From positions 395,250-459,249 of the forward strand of contig NZ_STGW01000002.1 of the NCBI RefSeq assembly GCF_004912195.1: a DNA stretch of 64,000 nucleotides, given 5' to 3'. Of this stretch, positions 45,783 through 54,222 are shown one piece after another. Within the stretch, counting starts at the first letter, position 1. Each line of letters opens with the position of its first letter. Below the pieces are notes generated by a model. That model saw only the letters and a program-made list of their open reading frames with translations. It ran no database searches and was not told the DNA's origin. Both the position numbers and the translations under genes were made by a program. This DNA is from Nocardioides caeni (GTDB lineage: Bacteria; Actinomycetota; Actinomycetes; Propionibacteriales; Nocardioidaceae).

Positions 45783-46733
45783 GTGACCGCGCTCACCCGT
45801 CTGCTCGCCGCTGCCCTCACGACCCTGCTCGCGCTCGGCCTGGCCGTCGGGCCGGCGACGTCGGCCTCCGCCGACGACGCCTACCCCGGCGACCCCGACC
45901 CGCTGCGTTCGATCCTGCTGCCGCCGATCGACCGGCTGATCGCGCTGCTGGCGCCGATCCCGGTGCCGCAGACGCCCTACGCCGGTGACCTCTGCGTCGA
46001 CGGCGCGGATGCCTGCATCGACGACGCCGTGGTCCGCATGCAGGAGCGCCTGGAGGGCCTCGTCGCGACCTGCTCGCACAGCGCGGTCTTCTCCCTCGCC
46101 TACCTCCGGGTCACCGAGAACGTCCGCGACGCCGTGCGGACCGGCTACTTCGACGACGCCGCCTGGCTCAACCGGATGGACGCCGTCTTCGCGGAGATGT
46201 ACTTCGACACCGTCGCCAACTGGTCGAGCGGCAACAAGGCAGCCGTCCCGATGGCCTGGCGGATCGCGCTGCAGGCCGAGGACGACCGCGCGGCGAGCGG
46301 ACTGGGCAACTTCCTGCTCGCGATGAACGCCCACATCAACAGCGACTTCCCCCGGGTGCTCGCCGCGGTCGGCCTGACCGGTCCCGACGGCAGCCGCAAG
46401 GCCGACCACGACCGCTACAACAACCGTCTCGACAGCCTCTACGTGCCGGTGTTCACCGAGCAGGCCGCCCGCTTCGACCCGACCTTCGACGACATCGACG
46501 CCGGCACGCTCGACGACACCGTCGTCGGCGTGATCATGCGTGGCTGGCGCGAGATGGTGTGGCGTCATGCCGAGGCGCTGACCCTGGCGAAGTCGCCTGC
46601 CGCGAAGCGTCTGGTCGAGAAGGAGATCGACGTCTACGCCGCCCTCCAGGCCCAGTTGATCCGACTGGTCTTCGTGGCACCGAAGGGCCCTCGCGACGCC
46701 TGGTGCGCCGAGCACGGCGCCGGCCAGGGCTGA
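45783..46733 (+). CDS. DUF5995 family secreted protein
   Basis: A 316-residue exported protein with a Sec signal peptide (VTALTRLLAAALTTLLALGLAVGPATSASA). The mature part is all-helical: FSLAYLRVTENVRDAV, VFAEMYFDTVANW, WRIALQAEDD, NFLLAMNAHINSDFPRVLAAVGLT, VVGVIMRGWREMVWRHAEAL. The NAHINxD helix is the DUF5995 signature and may coordinate a metal through His and Asp, but no activity is known. GTG 45783 is the only start that keeps the signal peptide. Confidence 0.8.
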   Translation: MTALTRLLAAALTTLLALGLAVGPATSASADDAYPGDPDPLRSILLPPIDRLIALLAPIPVPQTPYAGDLCVDGADACIDDAVVRMQERLEGLVATCSHSAVFSLAYLRVTENVRDAVRTGYFDDAAWLNRMDAVFAEMYFDTVANWSSGNKAAVPMAWRIALQAEDDRAASGLGNFLLAMNAHINSDFPRVLAAVGLTGPDGSRKADHDRYNNRLDSLYVPVFTEQAARFDPTFDDIDAGTLDDTVVGVIMRGWREMVWRHAEALTLAKSPAAKRLVEKEIDVYAALQAQLIRLVFVAPKGPRDAWCAEHGAGQG

Positions 46734-46757
46734 TCCACCACTGATCTGCGCGGACAG

Positions 46758-46783
46758 CCCCGCTCCGGCTTGCGCCGGCGGGG
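46758..46783 (+). terminator. Hairpin between DUF5995 and msrA genes
   Basis: CCCCG, CT bulge, CCGGC, TTGC loop, GCCGG, CGGGG: a ten-pair stem that begins 24 bases after the DUF5995 stop and ends at the msrA -10 element. Confidence 0.6.
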
Positions 46784-46788
46784 AGAAT
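46783..46788 (+). promoter_or_regulatory. Possible -10 element (GAGAAT) of msrA
   Basis: GAGAAT lies 6 bases before ATG 46795 and touches the preceding hairpin. Confidence 0.4.
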
Positions 46789-46794
46789 GGAGCC

Positions 46795-47433
46795 ATGTTC
46801 TCCCGCCGCAAGTCCGAGATGGTCGACCCTGCCGAGGCCCTGCCCGGTCGCAGCGCGGCCGCCTTCGCCCTGCCCGAGCGGCATGAGGTGCTCGGCACCC
46901 CCCTGGTGACCGATCAGGTCCCCGACGGTCTCGAGGTCGCCGAGTTCGGCCTGGGCTGCTTCTGGGGCGCCGAGGAGATCTTCTGGCAGGTGCCGGGGGT
47001 GTGGTCGACGTCGGTGGGCTATTCGGGCGGCACCAGCCCCCACCCGACGTACGAGGAGGTCTGCAGCGGCCGCACCGGTCACACCGAGGCCGTGCGGATC
47101 GTGTTCGACCCCGAGCAGGTCTCCTACGCCGACCTGGTCAAGCAGTTCTTCGTCGTGCACGACCCGACCCAGGGCATGCGCCAGGGCAATGACGTCGGCA
47201 CGCAATACCGCTCAGCGATCTACTTCCACTCCCCCGAGCAGGAGCAGACCGCCCGCGAGCTGACCAAGGTCTATGGCGACGAGATCGCCCGGCGCGGCTA
47301 CGGCGAGATCACCACCGAGATCGCCCCCGCCGGCGCCTACTACTACGCCGAGCCGCACCACCAGCAGTACCTCCACAAGGTGCCGCACGGCTATCGCTGC
47401 CACGCCAACACCGGGATCCCGTTCCCCGCGTGA
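46795..47433 (+). CDS. msrA: Peptide-methionine (S)-S-oxide reductase
   Basis: MsrA repairs oxidised methionine. The 212-residue protein has the catalytic motif GCFWG with Cys55, YSGGTSPHPTYEEVCSGRTGHTEAV, and the ending AEPHHQQYLHKVPHGYRC, matching the MsrA fold; the late Cys is a possible resolving residue. The N-terminus has about 45 extra residues before the catalytic core, as in other actinobacterial and longer MsrA proteins. The ABC1 kinase gene follows after 15 bases. Confidence 0.94.
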   Translation: MFSRRKSEMVDPAEALPGRSAAAFALPERHEVLGTPLVTDQVPDGLEVAEFGLGCFWGAEEIFWQVPGVWSTSVGYSGGTSPHPTYEEVCSGRTGHTEAVRIVFDPEQVSYADLVKQFFVVHDPTQGMRQGNDVGTQYRSAIYFHSPEQEQTARELTKVYGDEIARRGYGEITTEIAPAGAYYYAEPHHQQYLHKVPHGYRCHANTGIPFPA

Positions 47434-47448
47434 CCCGCGAGCACCACC

Positions 47449-48798
47449 ATGGCTGACCTCCCGAAGAAAGCCGCGGCGCGTACGGCGCGGCTGGCCGCGC
47501 TGCCCCTGGGGTACGCCGGACGCACCGCCGTGGGCTTCGGCAAGCGGCTGGGTGGCGCGCCGGCGGAGCTGGTGATGAGCGAGATCCAGCAGCGCACGGC
47601 CGAGCAGCTCTTCCGCACCCTGGGCGAGCTCAAGGGCGGGGCGATGAAGTTCGGGCAGGCACTGTCGGTGCTGGAGTCGGCCCTGCCGGAGGAGATGGCG
47701 GCGCCCTATCGCGAGCACCTGACCAAGCTGCAGGACTCCGCTCCCCCGATGCCGACGCAGACCGTGCGCGACATCCTCGCCGAGGACCTCGGGCCGGAGT
47801 GGAGGGAGCAGTTGGTCTGGCTCGACGGCGCCCCGACGGCGGCCGCGTCGATCGGGCAGGTCCACGAGGGGCGGTGGCGCGACCCGGACGGGACGGAGCG
47901 CCGGGTGGCGGTCAAGGTGCAGTACCCCGACGCCGGCGCCGCGCTGAGCGCCGATCTCAAGACCCTGGCGCGCGCCGCCCGCGCGATCGGCCCGCTCATC
48001 CCCGGCGTCGACATGAAGCCGCTGGTCGAGGAGCTCCAGACCCGCGCCCGCGAGGAGCTCGACTACGAGCTCGAGGCCGAGGCGCAGCGCACCTTCGCCG
48101 AGGCCTTCCGCGACGACCCGGAGATCGTCGTCCCCGACGTGGTGGCGGTCGGTCCCCGGGTGCTCATCACCACCTGGCTCGACTCGACCGGCTCCCTCGC
48201 CTCGATCATCGCCGACGGCACCCCCGCTGAGCGCGACCATTACGGCGCGCTCTTCGCCCGCTTCCTCTTCTCCGGCCCTGCCCGCACCGGGCTGCTCCAC
48301 GCCGACCCCCACCCGGGCAACTTCCGCGTCGTCCCCGGCGACGACGGAGCGCCGGGACGGATGGGCGTGCTCGACTACGGCGCCGTGGCGCGCCTGCCGG
48401 GCCGCGAGCTGCCCGCCTCGCTCGGGCGACTGATCTCGCTGTGCGCCGTGCGCGACGGCGACGGCCTCATCGCCGCACTGCGCGACGACGGCTTCCTCAA
48501 GGACCGGATCCGGATGGATCCGCAGCTGCTGATGGACTACCTCGCCCCCTTCGTCGAGCCGACGATGGTGGAGCGCTTCCGCTTCAGCCGGGAGTGGATG
48601 CGCGCTCAGTTCCAGCGGATCAACAACCCGAAGGACCCGTCCTACACGGTCTCGATCAAGCTGAACCTGCCGCCGTCGTACCTGCTGATCCACCGGACCT
48701 GGCTCGGCGGCATCGGGGTGCTCAGCCAGCTCGAGGCCGAGGCGCCGTTCCGCGCGCTGATGGAGGAGTTCGTGCCGGGCTTCACCGCCGCTGGCTGA
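47449..48798 (+). CDS. ABC1/AarF (UbiB-type) kinase-like protein
   Basis: A 449-residue atypical protein kinase-like ATPase of the ABC1/ADCK/UbiB family. The family motif GGAMKFGQALS (KxGQ) is near residue 65, followed by TAAASIGQVHEG (the Ala-rich loop replacing the Gly-rich loop), VAVKVQYP, the catalytic segment LLHADPHPGNF and LDYGAVARL (DYG in place of DFG). Members support quinone or lipid metabolism; the substrate is not known. It probably shares a transcript with msrA. No C-terminal membrane span is seen. Confidence 0.9.
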   Translation: MADLPKKAAARTARLAALPLGYAGRTAVGFGKRLGGAPAELVMSEIQQRTAEQLFRTLGELKGGAMKFGQALSVLESALPEEMAAPYREHLTKLQDSAPPMPTQTVRDILAEDLGPEWREQLVWLDGAPTAAASIGQVHEGRWRDPDGTERRVAVKVQYPDAGAALSADLKTLARAARAIGPLIPGVDMKPLVEELQTRAREELDYELEAEAQRTFAEAFRDDPEIVVPDVVAVGPRVLITTWLDSTGSLASIIADGTPAERDHYGALFARFLFSGPARTGLLHADPHPGNFRVVPGDDGAPGRMGVLDYGAVARLPGRELPASLGRLISLCAVRDGDGLIAALRDDGFLKDRIRMDPQLLMDYLAPFVEPTMVERFRFSREWMRAQFQRINNPKDPSYTVSIKLNLPPSYLLIHRTWLGGIGVLSQLEAEAPFRALMEEFVPGFTAAG

Positions 48799-48811
48799 GC
48801 GCCAGGCCTGG

Positions 48812-49345
48812 TCAGATCCCGGTCGCGCCGTCGACGTTCTCGCGCAGCAGGTCGGCGTGGCCGCAGTGGCGGGCGTACTCCTCGATCATGTGCAGCATGA
48901 TCCACCGGGCCGTGAAGGTGCGGTCGCGGGCGCCGGGGTGCTGGCCGGCGGCCCGTTGGTCGAGCGAGTCGACAGCGGCCATGACCTCCCGCGACCTCTC
49001 GATCGTGGCCAGGAGCAGGGCGCGCAGCTCCTCCGGGGAGTCGTCGACGGCGCTGTGCCAGTCCCAGTCGCCGTCGGCCTTCCAGTCGACGGTGTCCCAC
49101 GGTGGCGCCGGGGGCCGGCCCGCGAGGACGATGCCGAACCAGAAGTCCTCGACATAGGCCAGGTGCTTCAGGAGGCCGCCGAGCGTCATGGTGCTCGGGG
49201 CGAGCGGCCGGGCCAGACCGGTCGCGTCGACGCCGTCGCACTGGGCGAGCAGGGTCGCGCGGAAGTAGTCGAGGAAGGCCGTGACGCTGGTGCGCTCGTC
49301 CCCGTCATGGGGCGCCTTCGTGCGCGGGCCAGGGGTTGCGGTCAT
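48812..49345 (-). CDS. DinB family protein (DUF664)
   Basis: A 177-residue DinB/DUF664-type four-helix protein: VTAFLDYFRATLLAQCDGVD, LGGLLKHLAYVEDFWFG, and RWIMLHMIEEYARHCGHADLLRE. The three histidines of the DinB metal site are visible (HLAYVED, HMIEEYARHCGHAD). Such proteins are metal-dependent transferases acting with small thiols such as mycothiol. ATG 49345 overlaps the stop of the preceding VOC gene (ATGA), so it is cotranslated. Confidence 0.85.
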   Translation of the reverse strand: MTATPGPRTKAPHDGDERTSVTAFLDYFRATLLAQCDGVDATGLARPLAPSTMTLGGLLKHLAYVEDFWFGIVLAGRPPAPPWDTVDWKADGDWDWHSAVDDSPEELRALLLATIERSREVMAAVDSLDQRAAGQHPGARDRTFTARWIMLHMIEEYARHCGHADLLRENVDGATGI

Positions 49346-50079
49346 CGCGGATCTCCGTCGGTCAGGCAGTAGGCGCGTCCCGTGGGGTCCTCCAGCACGG
49401 TCCAGTGCGAGTGCTGGGCGAGCACCCGCGCGCCGAGGGCGAGGTGCCGCTCGGTCTCGGCCGCCCGGTCGGTCGTGCCCCAGTCGAGGTGTGCCCGGAT
49501 CTCGCCGTCGTCGTCGGGGCCGAGCCGCTGCAGGAGGAGCCCCAGCGGCTGGCCCTCGGGCGCCAGGAGGAAGCGGAAGTCCTCGGTGATGGTGGAGGGT
49601 CGCTCCTGCCAGCCGGTGACGGCCCGCCAGAAGTCCCACTCCACGCCGTACGACGCCGGGGGCACGTCGATCGCGACCTGACGCACCCGGGCCAGCGACC
49701 CGTCGGGGCGCTCGGTCGCCTCGGGCCGGACCGCCGCGGGGTGGTCGACGAAGCAGAAGACCAGCCCGGTCGGCGAGGCCATCACGACGTAGCCGTGCTC
49801 GCTGTCGAGCACCCGGGTCGCGCCGGCCACTACGGCGGCGTCCGCCGCCGTGCCGGGGTCGGCGACATGCAGGTCGAGGTGGACCCGGCTCTCGCCGTGA
49901 CCACGCCGCTGGACCTTGAGGTAGGCGTCACCCACGGGCGGCTCGAGGCTGGCGAACTCGCCGGCGTCACCCCGTGGGCTCGAGAGGCCGTAGCCCGTGG
50001 CCTGCTGCCAGAAGCCGACCGACTCCTGGTGCACGTCGGGCCCGTTGTCGAGGAAGGCCGTGAGCCAGCGGATGTCCAC
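49342..50079 (-). CDS. VOC family protein with two glyoxalase-like domains
   Basis: A 245-residue protein with two tandem vicinal oxygen chelate-type halves: WLTAFLDNGPDVHQESVGFW...VHLDLHV...VMASPTGLVFCFVD and RQVAIDVPPASYGVEWDFWRAV...AHLDWG...VLEDPTGRAYCLTD. Single-chain pairs of this kind often make one active site. The function is unknown. GTG 50079 has TAGGCT 6 bases upstream. Paired with DinB, it may belong to a thiol-dependent detoxification unit. Confidence 0.85.
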   Translation of the reverse strand: MDIRWLTAFLDNGPDVHQESVGFWQQATGYGLSSPRGDAGEFASLEPPVGDAYLKVQRRGHGESRVHLDLHVADPGTAADAAVVAGATRVLDSEHGYVVMASPTGLVFCFVDHPAAVRPEATERPDGSLARVRQVAIDVPPASYGVEWDFWRAVTGWQERPSTITEDFRFLLAPEGQPLGLLLQRLGPDDDGEIRAHLDWGTTDRAAETERHLALGARVLAQHSHWTVLEDPTGRAYCLTDGDPR

Positions 50080-50085
50080 GGCTCG

Positions 50086-50091
50086 AGCCTA
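50086..50091 (-). promoter_or_regulatory. -10 element (TAGGCT) of the VOC-DinB operon
   Basis: TAGGCT on the minus strand, 6 bases before the GTG at 50079. Confidence 0.5.
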
Positions 50092-50105
50092 CGGCTTGGC
50101 GGTTT

Positions 50106-50885
50106 CTACCAGAGGCCGAGGAGACCGCCGCCGATGCGGACGATGAACGCGCTGACCACCACGATGAAGAAGACCCGGACGAAGCGGGCACCGCGGGCGA
50201 CGGCAGTGCGGGCGCCGACGTAGCCGCCGACCAGATTGGCGGCGCCCATCACGAGACCCACCTGCCAGAGCACGGCTCCGGTGGGGATGAACAGCAGCAG
50301 CGCACCCACGTTGGTGGCGAGGTTGGCGAGCTTGGCCTTGGCCGAGGCCTGCAGGAAGTCGTAGCCCATCAGGCCGACGAGTGCGAAGACGAAGAAGCTG
50401 CCGGTGCCTGGTCCGAGGACGCCGTCGTAGAAGCCGATGACGGCGCCGACGAGCATGGCAGCCGCAAGGTGGCGGTGGCCCTCGAACCGGAGTGTGGTGT
50501 CCTCCCCCAGCTCGGGCTTGAGCAGCACGTAGGCGCCGACCACGACGAGTGCGCCGAGCACGATCGGCTCGAAGGCTTCCCGCGGGATGTGCGAGGCGAG
50601 GAGCGCGCCGCCGAACGCGCCGAGCAGCGCCAGGAGCATCAGGGGACCGAAGGTGCGGGGGTCGGGCCGCAGCCGGCGGTAGTAGGTGATCGAGCTCGCC
50701 GTCGTGCCGCAGACCGACGCCAGCTTGTTGGTCGCCAGGATCTGCACCGGGCTGGCGTTGGGGAGACCCAGCAGCAGCGCCGGCAGCTGGATCAGCCCGC
50801 CGCCGCCCACGACGGCGTCGACGAACCCCGCGGCGAAGGCCGCCAGCCCGAGCAGGGCGACGACGTCGAGCCCGATCCCGTCCAC
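50106..50885 (-). CDS. TauE/SafE family sulfite exporter-type protein
   Basis: A 259-residue membrane permease with about eight hydrophobic segments and two inverted repeats. The GFVDAVVGGGGLIQLPALLLG segment near the start and GFYDGVLGPGTGSFFVFALV in the second half are the TauE/SafE signature. Members move sulfonates, sulfite or other small organic anions; the substrate here is unknown. GTG 50885 has TAGCGT 7 bases upstream. It stands alone between two operons. Confidence 0.9.
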   Translation of the reverse strand: MDGIGLDVVALLGLAAFAAGFVDAVVGGGGLIQLPALLLGLPNASPVQILATNKLASVCGTTASSITYYRRLRPDPRTFGPLMLLALLGAFGGALLASHIPREAFEPIVLGALVVVGAYVLLKPELGEDTTLRFEGHRHLAAAMLVGAVIGFYDGVLGPGTGSFFVFALVGLMGYDFLQASAKAKLANLATNVGALLLFIPTGAVLWQVGLVMGAANLVGGYVGARTAVARGARFVRVFFIVVVSAFIVRIGGGLLGLW

Positions 50886-50892
50886 CCGCCGG

Positions 50893-50898
50893 ACGCTA
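50893..50898 (-). promoter_or_regulatory. -10 element (TAGCGT) of the TauE gene
   Basis: TAGCGT on the minus strand, 7 bases before the GTG at 50885. Confidence 0.5.
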
Positions 50899-50907
50899 CC
50901 GCGCCTC

Positions 50908-51432
50908 TCACGTCGTCGGGCCGGCCGGCCAGTCGACGTCGCTGCTGGGCCGGTCGGCGAAGTCCCGGGCGCTGTCGTCGCCGGTCTCGACGCAGTCCGG
51001 GTTGCTGATGTCGACCTGGAGGACCGCGCCGGCCACGGCGCGAACCTCGATGTCCCCCAGGCGGCCCAGCACGATGGCCGGGTTGGCGGGCCACTCCACG
51101 TCCCATCCTCCGTCCTCGAGGACCTCGGCGACGGTGCTCACGGTCGCCTCCACCCCCAGCGGGCCCGGGTCGAAGCGCAGGTGCTCGACGATCCGGACTC
51201 CGCGGGGAGCGTAGGACTCACCGCAGGACGAGTGCCGGCGCGTGCCGCCGGCGAAAGGCGCCTCGACGGCGGCGGCGATCTCGTGGACGACGCCGTCGCG
51301 GGCGGCATCGACGTCGTCCTCGAGCTGGTTGATGCGCTCGGCATCATCGGTGCCGCCGGAGCCGGGGTCGCTGCAGCCGCCGAGCGCGCCGAGGAGGAGC
51401 GCGGCGACCGTGACGCCGATCAGTGCTCGCAT
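50908..51432 (-). CDS. Lipoprotein, last gene of the DUF1023 cassette
   Basis: A 174-residue lipoprotein: signal MRALIGVTVAALLLGALG and lipobox LGGC (Cys20). The mature part starts with a helix (RINQLEDDVDAARDGVVHEIAAAVEAPF) and continues as a small alpha/beta domain with cysteines in SSCGES and NPDCVE. I know no family. It starts 5 bases after the stop of the DUF1023 hydrolase gene, so it is probably cotranscribed and may be its partner, anchor or immunity factor (inference). Confidence 0.75.
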   Translation of the reverse strand: MRALIGVTVAALLLGALGGCSDPGSGGTDDAERINQLEDDVDAARDGVVHEIAAAVEAPFAGGTRRHSSCGESYAPRGVRIVEHLRFDPGPLGVEATVSTVAEVLEDGGWDVEWPANPAIVLGRLGDIEVRAVAGAVLQVDISNPDCVETGDDSARDFADRPSSDVDWPAGPTT

Positions 51433-51437
51433 GGGTT

Positions 51438-53267
51438 TCACCGTCCTGGGTGGAATGCGTAGGGGAGGCCGAGCAGGCCCTCGGCGAGGTCGTGGACCGT
51501 GCCGGTGAGGCCGTCGACGGCGTCGTTGCCACGCTCCCACAGCCACTCCCCTCCGCTGGCCACGGTGGACCCGAGCACCAGCTGGTCGAGGGTCTGGTAG
51601 CCGCCCGGCTGCCGGCCCGCCACCTCGTCCGGATCGTTGCCGATCACGATGCCGGTGACGCCGTCCAGCGACTCGTCGGCGAAGTACGACGAGTGGTTGG
51701 CGAGCAGGTCCTGGACCCGGTAGGAGCCGGGGTCGACCTCGAACCGGCGTCCGCCGAACGAGTCCTGGGCAGGATCCTGGCCGAGCGGGCCGGGCAGCCC
51801 CGGACCGCCCGGACCGTCCGTGCCGAGGAGGGTCACCGGGTCGTGGTCGGCCGACCCGACATGGACCTCGGCGCTCGTCAGTGCGTCGGCCGTGCTCGTC
51901 GGCGCCCCCGGGCTACCGAGCAGCACCAGGTCGTCGATCGGCGCACCACCGTGGGCGGCGTACGACGAGGTGGTGGCGCCGTAGCTGTGGCCGATCAGCG
52001 ACAGGTGGGCCGGCGGGCCGGTGTCGCTGGCGCGCAGTCCGTCGAGGTAGTCGGCGAGGTCGTCGCCTCCGGCAGCCGCCTCGGTCGGGGTGACGACGCT
52101 GCCGAGGTCGGCCAGCTCGCCGGGACTGAGGCCGTCGATGCTGGGGGCGTCGTAGTCGAGCCAGAATCCGACCGCGACCAATCCGTCGCCGGCGTCGGTC
52201 GCCGCCCGGTGCAGGGCGTCGATGTTGCCCAGTGTGCCGTCCAGGGTGCCGGTCTCCGACAGGGTGCCGGGGACATAGACGGCGACGTGGTCCGCGCGAT
52301 CCGGGTCGCCGAGGAAGAGCGCAACGCCCCCGTCGCCGCTGTGCTCGTCGGGTTGGTACTGGGTGAGGTGGAGGAGGTGCTCCCCGGTCCGGGGATCGAG
52401 GTCGTCGCGGTGGTCGTCGAGGATCTCCGAGACGGCCGAGGCGTTGGCCAGGCGGTCCCGCTCGGTCGACGTCAGCTGCTCGCCCTGGCCGACCCTGGTG
52501 CCGAGCTCGTCGACGTCCGCGCCCACGTCGGCACGGTTGGCGGCGTCGCGGTCGCGGGCGGGGATGCCGGGCAGGTTGCCGATGATCGCCGGATGCTCCG
52601 TGATGACCGTCTGCCGCTCGGCGCGCGAGAGCAGGCGCCACCAGGCGGCGACCGCGGCCGGGTCGGCGACGCCGGCACCGAGACGTCCGAGGACGCCGTC
52701 GACCTCCGCGCGACCGGGATCGCGGGCCGCCCGGCGTCCGTCGTCGAACGTGTCGACCCGGGCCAGCGCCGCGACGAAGTCAGCCTCCGCGTCGGCCACC
52801 CGCGTCGCCCAGTCGACGACGTCGGCGAGCAGGCGCGCCGCGCGCTGCTGCAGCCGGTCGGCCCGGGCCTGCAGCAGGGGGACCTCGGCGTCGGAGGCCC
52901 CGGCGACCTCGGCACGCAGGTCGTCGAGGGCCGTGTTGAGGCCGACCCGGTCACCGTCGAGGGTCAGCCGCTGCGACGACAGCCGCGCCAGCCGGTCCTC
53001 GAACCGGCTGGTCGCCACGACCGCGCTCTCCAGCGCGGCCTCCGTGACGTCGAGCCGCCGCGAGAAGCGGGTCAGCGCATGGCGGGAGGCGTCGGCGGCC
53101 TGACCGCCGAATGCGTCGCCGGAGGAGCCCTCCGCCCACGCCTGCACGTCCTTGCCGTTGACCAGCGCCGCCCGCAGGTCGTTGCCGAGCTGGAGGACGC
53201 CGACGGGACGGGAGATGAGGACCGGCAGCGGCGCCACGGGCGCGGGCAGGGTCACGCTCGCCATCAC
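51438..53267 (-). CDS. DUF1023 alpha/beta hydrolase with WXG-like N-terminus
   Basis: A 609-residue protein. Residues 1-250 or so are helical and coiled-coil-like, with a WAEGSSGDAFGGQA stretch resembling WXG100 helices and the conserved HPAIIGNLPGIPARDRDAANR link. The C-terminal half is a DUF1023 alpha/beta hydrolase with nucleophile elbow LIGHSYGATTSSYA and a later LANHSSYF that may provide the histidine. There is no Sec signal. The WXG-like part and neighbours suggest type VII-type export, which the window cannot confirm. The start (GTG 53267 or ATG 53264) directly follows the stop of the small helical gene. Confidence 0.82.
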   Translation of the reverse strand: MMASVTLPAPVAPLPVLISRPVGVLQLGNDLRAALVNGKDVQAWAEGSSGDAFGGQAADASRHALTRFSRRLDVTEAALESAVVATSRFEDRLARLSSQRLTLDGDRVGLNTALDDLRAEVAGASDAEVPLLQARADRLQQRAARLLADVVDWATRVADAEADFVAALARVDTFDDGRRAARDPGRAEVDGVLGRLGAGVADPAAVAAWWRLLSRAERQTVITEHPAIIGNLPGIPARDRDAANRADVGADVDELGTRVGQGEQLTSTERDRLANASAVSEILDDHRDDLDPRTGEHLLHLTQYQPDEHSGDGGVALFLGDPDRADHVAVYVPGTLSETGTLDGTLGNIDALHRAATDAGDGLVAVGFWLDYDAPSIDGLSPGELADLGSVVTPTEAAAGGDDLADYLDGLRASDTGPPAHLSLIGHSYGATTSSYAAHGGAPIDDLVLLGSPGAPTSTADALTSAEVHVGSADHDPVTLLGTDGPGGPGLPGPLGQDPAQDSFGGRRFEVDPGSYRVQDLLANHSSYFADESLDGVTGIVIGNDPDEVAGRQPGGYQTLDQLVLGSTVASGGEWLWERGNDAVDGLTGTVHDLAEGLLGLPYAFHPGR

Positions 53268-53594
53268 TCACACCACCCTGATCGTTGCGTCGCGGTGGGC
53301 GTAGGGCAGCAGCGAGCGCAGCCGCGCCGCCTCGACGGCGTCCGTGATCTCGAGGTCGGCATCGAGGTCCGCGAAGGCGCCGGCATGCGCGGACGCCTGT
53401 CGCACGAGCGTGGCGATCTCCGCCGACCAGACGTCGAGGAAGGCCGTCACCGCCGTGCTGACCACGGTCGAGAGCCCGGCCGGCACGATCCCGTCGAGCC
53501 GCGTGCCGGCCGCGGAGAGCTTGTCGTGGGCGTCGTCCCAGGCCCGCTCCGCCAGCCGCAGCACACCGGGCGGTACGTCGAGGGTCACCGCCAT
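53268..53594 (-). CDS. Small helical WXG100-like protein
   Basis: A 108-residue helical protein (VLRLAERAWDDAHDKLSAAGTRLDGI, VSTAVTAFLDVWSAEIATLVRQASAHAGAFADLD) with the size and two-helix layout of WXG100/ESX-type proteins, though a strict WXG turn is not seen (VWSAE occupies the place). It overlaps the upstream gene by 10 bases and abuts the DUF1023 hydrolase gene. It may be the partner helix pair for that hydrolase. Confidence 0.7.
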   Translation of the reverse strand: MAVTLDVPPGVLRLAERAWDDAHDKLSAAGTRLDGIVPAGLSTVVSTAVTAFLDVWSAEIATLVRQASAHAGAFADLDADLEITDAVEAARLRSLLPYAHRDATIRVV

Positions 53595-54142
53595 GACCGC
53601 ACCTCCTCCCCGATCCGCACACGGTCAGCGACACCGGCCGTCACCACGCCGGTCGCGAGCGTGAGCACGGTGGCCCCCGCCCCGGCCTCGGCCCGCAGGT
53701 CGACGAGACCACCGCGGGCGTCGAGCACGGCGAGCCCGTCGCCTCCGGAGGGGCGCAGCAGCCACCCGGCGCGACCGAGCACGGCGGCGATCGACCGCAG
53801 CAGCTCACGGCCTCCGGCGGCACCGATCCCGCGCAACGCCTTCTGCAGGACCAGCGCATGACCTCCGGAGCGGGCCCGCCACGAGACGCTCGGCGGGCCG
53901 TCGTCGCCGGTCGCCGCGGCTGCGGAGGTGATGGGCGCGACCGTGCGCCACGCCTCGCGAAGCGCCGCCACGAGCTCGTCGAGGACATCCCGCGCAACGG
54001 GGGGACCTGGGCGGTCGGGTGGTGGCGCCGGAGGGACGAGCACCACCTCGGCCTCGGGGTGCCGGCGTCGGACCACCGACCAGAAGGGGTCGTCGTCGAG
54101 GAGAGCGGGGTCGCTGCGCTGGAGGTGCCCGAGATCGATCAT
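53585..54142 (-). CDS. Hypothetical protein, first gene of the DUF1023 cassette
   Basis: A 185-residue soluble protein that I do not recognise. It begins MIDLGHLQRSDPALLDDDPFW with a VRRRHPEAEVVLVP strand, then Pro-rich sequence, a helix (VLDELVAALREAWRTVAPI), and a beta-rich end (DGLAVLDARGGLVDLRAEAGAGATVLTLATGVV). ATG 54142 is chosen; TTG 54175 would add 11 residues. No Shine-Dalgarno is clear at either. It may be a chaperone-like component for the small helical protein, by position only. Confidence 0.6.
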   Translation of the reverse strand: MIDLGHLQRSDPALLDDDPFWSVVRRRHPEAEVVLVPPAPPPDRPGPPVARDVLDELVAALREAWRTVAPITSAAAATGDDGPPSVSWRARSGGHALVLQKALRGIGAAGGRELLRSIAAVLGRAGWLLRPSGGDGLAVLDARGGLVDLRAEAGAGATVLTLATGVVTAGVADRVRIGEEVRSWR

Positions 54143-54222
54143 GACGACCGGCTGCCCGAGGGCCCGGCCGGACAAACCCGCCGCCCCCGTTGTCCACAGG
54201 GGCCGACCAGACCCCCGCGGGG

